Below are positions 7,115-10,620 of a DNA stretch of 10,620 nt, piece by piece. Position numbers and translations under genes: made by a program. The DNA lies in the NCBI GenBank assembly GCA_023231165.1, contig JALNVY010000073.1, forward strand, positions 1 through 10,620, written 5' to 3'. Positions within the stretch are counted from its first letter, which is position 1, and the number at the start of each line of letters is the position of its first letter. This stretch comes from Syntrophales bacterium (GTDB lineage: Bacteria > Desulfobacterota > Syntrophia > Syntrophales > UBA8958). Under the pieces are notes generated by a model, which ran no database searches, was not told the DNA's origin, and saw only the letters and a program-made list of their open reading frames with translations.

Positions 7115-7146
7115 TTAACAACCCCTGGGAATTTATTGGTTGACAA
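7115..7146. promoter_or_regulatory. Candidate BirA (biotin repressor) operator
   Basis: An imperfect palindrome TTAACAACC - 14 bp - GGTTGACAA. The right half matches the known BirA half-site pattern GGTTnACAA, and the left half matches the right half's reverse complement at 7 of 9 positions. Known BirA operators have two such halves separated by about 14-16 bp. The right half covers the -35 hexamer of the bioB promoter, so bound BirA would block RNA polymerase. A birA gene with a DNA-binding domain lies immediately downstream of bioB. Confidence 0.7.
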
Positions 7147-7168
7147 TCTGGCGCATTTACACTATGAA
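7140..7168 (+). promoter_or_regulatory. Sigma70-type promoter of the biotin cluster
   Basis: Perfect -35 TTGACA (7140-7145), 17-bp spacer, -10 TATGAA (7163-7168). Transcription would start near 7175, about 19 nt before the proposed bioB TTG start. That position is inside the left arm of the hairpin at 7169-7187. The -35 lies within the candidate BirA operator. Confidence 0.65.
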
Positions 7169-7195
7169 CCTCCCGGTTCCCGGGAGGCGTTTTTT
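7169..7195 (+). terminator. GC-rich hairpin plus T6 overlapping the bioB ribosome-binding site
   Basis: CCTCCCGG (7169-7176) pairs perfectly with CCGGGAGG (7180-7187) across a 3-base loop. CG and six T follow, a classic intrinsic-terminator form on the plus strand. The right arm contains GGGAGG (7182-7187), the only good ribosome-binding site for bioB. Transcripts entering from upstream would form the hairpin, and either terminate or hide the site. Transcripts from the promoter at 7140-7168 would start inside the left arm and leave it open. Confidence 0.55.
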
Positions 7196-8231
7196 GGCTA
7201 TCATTGAACGATTAAAGATAAAATCCATAAAAAACAAGGGCGTCGAGGGAAATGACGCCTGGCGGCTCTGTGAAGAGGGGAGCCTGAATCCCTTCGGCCT
7301 CATGGCGGCGGCGTCAGAGATTCGCGATCATTTCAAGGGGAAGGCTATCTCTTTTTGTGGAATCGTCAACGCCAAGTCCGGGAGATGTTCGGAGGACTGT
7401 GCCTTCTGCGCCCAATCTGCTCACTATAAAACGAATATTCAGGCCTACCCCCTCAAAAAGGCCGATGATATCATTGCAGCGGCGCAACGGGCTAGGACGG
7501 CGGGAGCGGAAATGTTCGGCGTCGTCACCAGCGGTAAGGGAATCAAGTCAAAAAAGGAATGGGCGGAAATATTCAGGGCAATTGAAGGCATCCGCAACTT
7601 GGGCGTCTTGCCCTGCGCCTCCCTGGGCATCATTTCCGGAGAACGGGCAAGGTCGTTGAAAGACGCCGGCCTTTTCCGCTATCACCACAATCTCGAAACC
7701 TCCCGGAGCTATTTCCCGAATATCTGCACGACCCACGAATATGACGAAGACGTGGAGACGGTTCGCACCGCTATCAATGCCGGGCTTTCCGTATGTTCCG
7801 GGGGCCTGATCGGGCTGGGAGAAGGGATGAGCCACCGGATCGAACTGGCCCTTACCCTGCGGGAATTGGCTGTCGATTCCGTTCCGGTCAATATCCTCAA
7901 TCCGATCAAGGGAACCCCGCTGGGAGGACGGCCGCCGCTGCCCCCCCTGGAAATTCTCATTACGATTGCCGTCTTTCGCTTTCTCCTTCCCGGCCGGGAC
8001 ATCAGGCTATGCGGCGGCAAGGAAAAATCGTTGCGCCAGTTGCTGCCCCTGGCGGTGGTTGCCGGTTGTAACGCCTTCATGACCGGCCATTACCTGACCA
8101 CGCCGGGAAGAGACCCGGAACTCGATGTGGAGATGATCAGGGATCTGGGCTTTATGCCGACACGGGAACCCCAGCATGTCTGTAAGTGTGCTACAGATTG
8201 TTGTTTAGAGGATAGGGAAATTGGAAAGTAA
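7194..8231 (+). CDS. bioB: Biotin synthase, radical SAM, anaerobe-type auxiliary cluster variant
   Basis: Inserts sulfur into dethiobiotin to form biotin, the last step of the pathway. I chose the TTG at 7194 because GGGAGG (7182-7187) lies 6 nt upstream. The in-frame ATG at 7164 overlaps the promoter -10 and has no ribosome-binding site. This gives 345 residues. The radical SAM CxxxCxxC cluster is Cys65, Cys69 and Cys72; YHHNLETS at 163-170 and VCSGGLIGLGE at 200-210 are hallmark segments. Against E. coli BioB, Cys128, Cys188 and Arg260 correspond to Cys141, Cys201 and Arg271. The Cys97 ligand of the [2Fe-2S] cluster is replaced by Gly109. The C-terminus instead carries Cys330, Cys332, Cys336 and Cys337. 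This departure fits the type II synthases of obligate anaerobes, which use a 4Fe-5S cluster. The stop overlaps the birA start by 11 nt, implying coupling. Confidence 0.93.
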   Translation: MAIIERLKIKSIKNKGVEGNDAWRLCEEGSLNPFGLMAAASEIRDHFKGKAISFCGIVNAKSGRCSEDCAFCAQSAHYKTNIQAYPLKKADDIIAAAQRARTAGAEMFGVVTSGKGIKSKKEWAEIFRAIEGIRNLGVLPCASLGIISGERARSLKDAGLFRYHHNLETSRSYFPNICTTHEYDEDVETVRTAINAGLSVCSGGLIGLGEGMSHRIELALTLRELAVDSVPVNILNPIKGTPLGGRPPLPPLEILITIAVFRFLLPGRDIRLCGGKEKSLRQLLPLAVVAGCNAFMTGHYLTTPGRDPELDVEMIRDLGFMPTREPQHVCKCATDCCLEDREIGK

Positions 8232-9216
8232 ACCCGTTCTTAAGACGGTCGAATTGATTCTGAACCAGTTGAAGCTGGCTCAGGGGAAATGGATTTCCGG
8301 CGAGGCGCTGAGCCGTCAGTTCCAAGTGAGCCGCACCGCTATCTGGAAACATATTTGCGCCCTGAAAGCGGAGGGATACCACATCGATTCCGCGACGCGG
8401 AAGGGGTATCTTCTGCGCGAGATCCCCGACCTGCTCCGTCCCCAAGAACTCCGGGAAGGATTGAAAACCGTCTGCATCGGCCAGGGGGAAATCCGGTATT
8501 TCGAACGAACGGACTCCACAAACCTGCGGGCCAAGGCCATGGCGGCCGAGGGCGCTCCCGAGGGAACCCTCGTCATTGCCGAGGAGCAGACCCAGGGCCG
8601 GGGCCGACGGGGTCGTAACTGGTTTTCACCGCCCGGAGCCGGCATCTATCTATCCCTGATCATCCGGCCCGGCATTCTGCCCCAGGAAGCGCCCCGATTT
8701 GCCCTGCTGACCGCTACGGCTGTCGCCGAGGCCGTCAGGGAAATCACTACGCTGGAGACAAGGATCAAGTGGCCGAATGACATTCTGGTCGGCGGCAGGA
8801 AACTGGGGGGGATCCTGACCGAGGTCAGCATGGAAATGGACAAGGTGGAGTATATGATCGTCGGCCTGGGACTCAATGTTAACCTTGCCCGGGAGGCGTT
8901 TCTCCCTGACCTTCAGGAACTTGGAACGAGCATCCAGGTGGAGATGGGCCGGTCCTTGCCCAGGATTACCCTGGCAAGGCGTATTCTCGAGCGGTTTGAA
9001 GAAACATACCAGGAGTATCAACGGCACGGATTTGACTCGATTCGCAGTCGCTGGCAGGCCTTTACGGATATGACCGGACGGACGGTGGCGGTGGATGCCA
9101 TGGGACGCCGGTTTACCGGGGAAGTGCTGGATTTTGACGAAGACGGGTACATGGTGGTCCGGGAGCATAACGGAGGCCCGGTGCGTTTGTTCTCCGGCGA
9201 TGTGAGCTTTATTTGA
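8221..9216 (+). CDS. birA: Bifunctional biotin-protein ligase and biotin operon repressor
   Basis: Makes biotinyl-5'-AMP and transfers biotin to a lysine on carboxylase or decarboxylase carrier domains; with an N-terminal winged helix it also represses biotin genes. The 331-residue product has the helix-turn-helix at about 20-65 (ISGEALSRQFQVSRTAIWKH), the ligase ATP/biotin loop GRGRRGRNWFSPPGA at 126-140, KWPNDILVGGRKLGGILTEV at 183-202 with the conserved catalytic-site lysine Lys183, and an SH3-like C-terminal domain at about 280-331. The TTG start at 8221 overlaps the end of bioB by 11 nt and is preceded by AGAGGA. It matches the expected N-terminus of repressor-type BirA. Because the DNA-binding domain is complete, autoregulation through the operator upstream of bioB is likely. 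The stop codon TGA (9214-9216) coincides with the first bases of a MITE-like element. Confidence 0.95.
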   Translation: MESKPVLKTVELILNQLKLAQGKWISGEALSRQFQVSRTAIWKHICALKAEGYHIDSATRKGYLLREIPDLLRPQELREGLKTVCIGQGEIRYFERTDSTNLRAKAMAAEGAPEGTLVIAEEQTQGRGRRGRNWFSPPGAGIYLSLIIRPGILPQEAPRFALLTATAVAEAVREITTLETRIKWPNDILVGGRKLGGILTEVSMEMDKVEYMIVGLGLNVNLAREAFLPDLQELGTSIQVEMGRSLPRITLARRILERFEETYQEYQRHGFDSIRSRWQAFTDMTGRTVAVDAMGRRFTGEVLDFDEDGYMVVREHNGGPVRLFSGDVSFI

Positions 9217-9339
9217 CAGTTTCGTAAAAAGTCCGGATGCGGCGTTGCGCTGCCCCTTTCGTCACTGCGGCGTACGACAAGTACGCCTCATTCCTCAGGC
9301 TTTGCGCGCCTTGCCTGCGGCTCTTTTTACGAAACCGTC
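9215..9339. mobile_element. MITE-like long inverted-repeat element, about 125 bp
   Basis: The outer arms are a perfect 13-bp pair, GTTTCGTAAAAAG (9219-9231) and its reverse complement (9323-9335). They extend to 17 positions with one mismatch (9215-9231 / 9323-9339). The centre is another perfect stem, GGCGTAC - GACAA - GTACGCC (9269-9287). The DNA between is partly self-complementary, so the whole stretch can fold as one imperfect cruciform or RNA hairpin. It has no coding capacity. I recall very similar repeats scattered through deltaproteobacterial genomes, which supports a non-autonomous element or intergenic repeat family. I saw no clear target-site duplication. Confidence 0.7.
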
Positions 9340-9404
9340 GCTTATGGCCAGCCAATTTATGACCTTTTCACGGGTTCATCAGTAAACGAAGGGAGATGGA
9401 GATA

Positions 9405-9944
9405 TTGGCGAAAGAAAAGGAAACTTCGCTGCGCGGGATGGCCTATGCCTCCATGTTCGGGGCCTTGACAGCGGTGGGGGCCTTTATCATGATTCCGTTG
9501 CCCCCGGTGCCCATTACCATGCAGACCTTCTTTGTGTCCCTGGCCGGCGCCCTGCTGGGGGGATACCTGGGGGCAATGAGCCAGGTGGTCTATATCCTCC
9601 TCGGGGTAATCGGTCTCCCCGTTTTTGCCGGCGGCAAGGCAGGGGCAGGCGTCTTGTTGGGACCGACGGGGGGATACCTGATCGGATTCGTCGTTGGGGC
9701 CTACGTCATCGGCAGGATGGTTTCCCTCAAAAAGCGCGCCGGTTTTCTATGGCTGCTTCTGGCCATGCTGGTCGGTCATATCTTCATTTACGCCTTCGGC
9801 ATTGCCCAGTTAATGGTCGTGGCGAAACTGAATCTTGCCAAAGCAATCGCCGTGGGCCTGCTGCCGACCATTCCCGGCGGCATCCTGAAAATTGTCGCGG
9901 CGGCGCTGATCTGCCTCAAGGTCCGGGATCATATGAAGCTTTGA
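9405..9944 (+). CDS. bioY: BioY, substrate-binding S component of an ECF biotin transporter
   Basis: Membrane protein that captures biotin and works with an energy-coupling module (T component plus two ATPases). I prefer the TTG at 9405 because GAAGGGAG (9388-9395) lies 9 nt upstream; the in-frame ATG at 9396 abuts that site. This gives 179 residues, normal for BioY. It has about six hydrophobic segments. It also has the BioY landmarks PLPPVPITMQTFFVSLAGAL at 31-50, LLGVIGLPVFAGGKAG at 65-80 and the signature GPTGGYLIGF at 86-95. The short Lys/Glu-rich N-terminus and KLKxR-like ends are cytoplasmic. An ECF ATPase begins 21 nt downstream. The gap to birA is filled by the MITE-like element, and I found no clear separate promoter, so it may be read through from bioB-birA. 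Confidence 0.95.
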   Translation: MAKEKETSLRGMAYASMFGALTAVGAFIMIPLPPVPITMQTFFVSLAGALLGGYLGAMSQVVYILLGVIGLPVFAGGKAGAGVLLGPTGGYLIGFVVGAYVIGRMVSLKKRAGFLWLLLAMLVGHIFIYAFGIAQLMVVAKLNLAKAIAVGLLPTIPGGILKIVAAALICLKVRDHMKL

Positions 9945-9965
9945 TATTCAAGAAGGTTATTTTCC

Positions 9966-10620
9966 ATGATCACATTTAAAGACGTCTCCTATCAATATGG
10001 CGAAAAGACGCCTCCCGTTCTGGAAATCATGGACCTCCGGATTCCGGAGGGTCAGTATGTGGCCCTGATCGGCCCCAATGGCTGCGGCAAGACCACCCTG
10101 ATCAAGCATCTAAATGCCCTCCTGATTCCTTCCCGGGGGGAGGTCCGGATCGATGGCATGGATACGCGGGAACTGTCCAGTCATCGGGATATCCGCTGTC
10201 AGGTCGGGATGGTCTTTCAGAATCCCGACCACCAGATCGTAGGGATGTCCGTGGAGGAGGATGTCGCTTTTGGCTTGGAGAACCTTGCCGTGCCGTCGCG
10301 GGAGATTTACCCCCTTGTCCGGGAGGCCCTGTCCCGGGTCGGGATGGAGGGCTTTGAAAAACGCGCCCCCTTTACCCTCTCCGGTGGGGAAAAAAGACTC
10401 GCCTCCATTGCGGGCGTCCTGGTCATGAATCCCCGCTATCTGGTTTTAGACGAACCCACGGCCTATCTCGATCCGGCGGGAAGGCGGCGTATCCTCGGGA
10501 TGATCAGGCAGCTTCACCAGGAGGGGATGGGCATTATCCATGTTACCCACGACATCGGCGAGGTTGCCGACGCCGACCGGATAATCGTTATGGAACGGGG
10601 AGCGATCATTATGGATGGCA
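9966..10620 (+). CDS. ECF-type ABC transporter ATPase, probably the biotin energy module; 3' end cut off
   Basis: ATP-hydrolysing subunit that would power BioY (BioM/EcfA-like). The ATG at 9966 follows AAGAAGG at about 10 nt. 218 codons are visible, and the frame runs off the window. The nucleotide-binding domain is complete: Walker A GPNGCGKT at 36-43, Q-loop in VFQNPDHQI (Gln85, the form typical of ECF/CbiO ATPases), signature LSGGE at 138-142, Walker B LVLDEP at 159-164, D-loop and switch His195. Families of about 240-280 residues suggest roughly 20-60 residues are missing. It lies 21 nt after bioY in the same direction. The expected T component (BioN/EcfT) would be next, outside the window. 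A cobalt or nickel CbiO homologue is the alternative, disfavoured by the bioY adjacency. Confidence 0.9.
   Translation, partial: MITFKDVSYQYGEKTPPVLEIMDLRIPEGQYVALIGPNGCGKTTLIKHLNALLIPSRGEVRIDGMDTRELSSHRDIRCQVGMVFQNPDHQIVGMSVEEDVAFGLENLAVPSREIYPLVREALSRVGMEGFEKRAPFTLSGGEKRLASIAGVLVMNPRYLVLDEPTAYLDPAGRRRILGMIRQLHQEGMGIIHVTHDIGEVADADRIIVMERGAIIMDG

Larger units (their letters stand above)
6869..7193. other. AT-rich divergent control region, secretin / bioB
   Basis: This 325-bp gap holds a possible secretin-cluster promoter on the minus side. On the plus side it holds the bioB operator, promoter and hairpin. Between them (about 6981-7114) I see only AT-rich sequence and one copy of the 11-mer AGTCATCAAAT (7002-7012), which recurs at 6863-6873 and 6683-6693. 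A 43-codon minus-strand reading frame (7007 to 6876) lacks a ribosome-binding site and is not called as a gene. Confidence 0.5.

Noticed and set aside
7100..7128. A further TTGACA at 7100-7105 as a second bioB promoter
   Set aside because: No -10-like hexamer lies 16-18 bp downstream; the sequence there is CCCTGG-like.
9350..9385. Possible second BirA operator ahead of bioY (ATGACC ... GGTTCAT)
   Set aside because: The halves are only about 8 bp apart, far from the 14-16 bp of BirA operators, and they match the half-site pattern poorly.

Overview
The window looks like chromosomal DNA of an anaerobic deltaproteobacterial (Desulfobacterota) lineage, possibly Syntrophus-like. The clues are a dapF-dapL pair (the one-step LL-diaminopimelate aminotransferase route), a DhnA/FbaB-type class I aldolase, a biotin synthase with the altered auxiliary-cluster residues expected of obligate anaerobes, and a short inverted-repeat element of a kind I recall from that group. 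The assignment is an inference from gene content, not a measured phylogeny.

Layout. (1) Positions 1-981, minus strand: class I fructose-bisphosphate aldolase, cut by the window edge, with a well-formed sigma70-type promoter at 1040-1068. (2) 1231-3256, plus strand: dapF and dapL, a two-gene cluster for the diaminopimelate branch of lysine and peptidoglycan synthesis. (3) 3257-3396: convergent 3' ends with a perfect 17-bp inverted repeat. (4) 3397-6868, minus strand: three genes in the order secretin-like outer-membrane protein, secreted protein of 416 residues, secreted protein of 248 residues. All three carry export signals. I recognise only the secretin; the other two look like distant relatives of each other. 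(5) 6869-7193: AT-rich divergent control region. Its right end holds a candidate BirA operator overlapping the -35 of a sigma70-type promoter, then a GC-rich hairpin plus T-run that contains the bioB ribosome-binding site. (6) 7194-10620, plus strand: bioB, birA, bioY and an energy-coupling-factor (ECF) transporter ATPase, a biotin synthesis, sensing, attachment and uptake cluster. A MITE-like element of about 125 bp lies between birA and bioY, and its end coincides with the birA stop codon.

How the genes work together. DapL makes LL-diaminopimelate from tetrahydrodipicolinate and DapF epimerises it to meso-diaminopimelate. BioB closes the thiolane ring of biotin, BirA attaches biotin to carboxylase or decarboxylase carrier domains and probably represses the operon through the operator ahead of bioB, and BioY with the ATPase imports biotin. 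The secretin cluster has no visible pilus or type II secretion partners, and it is the part of the window most likely to hold undescribed biology.
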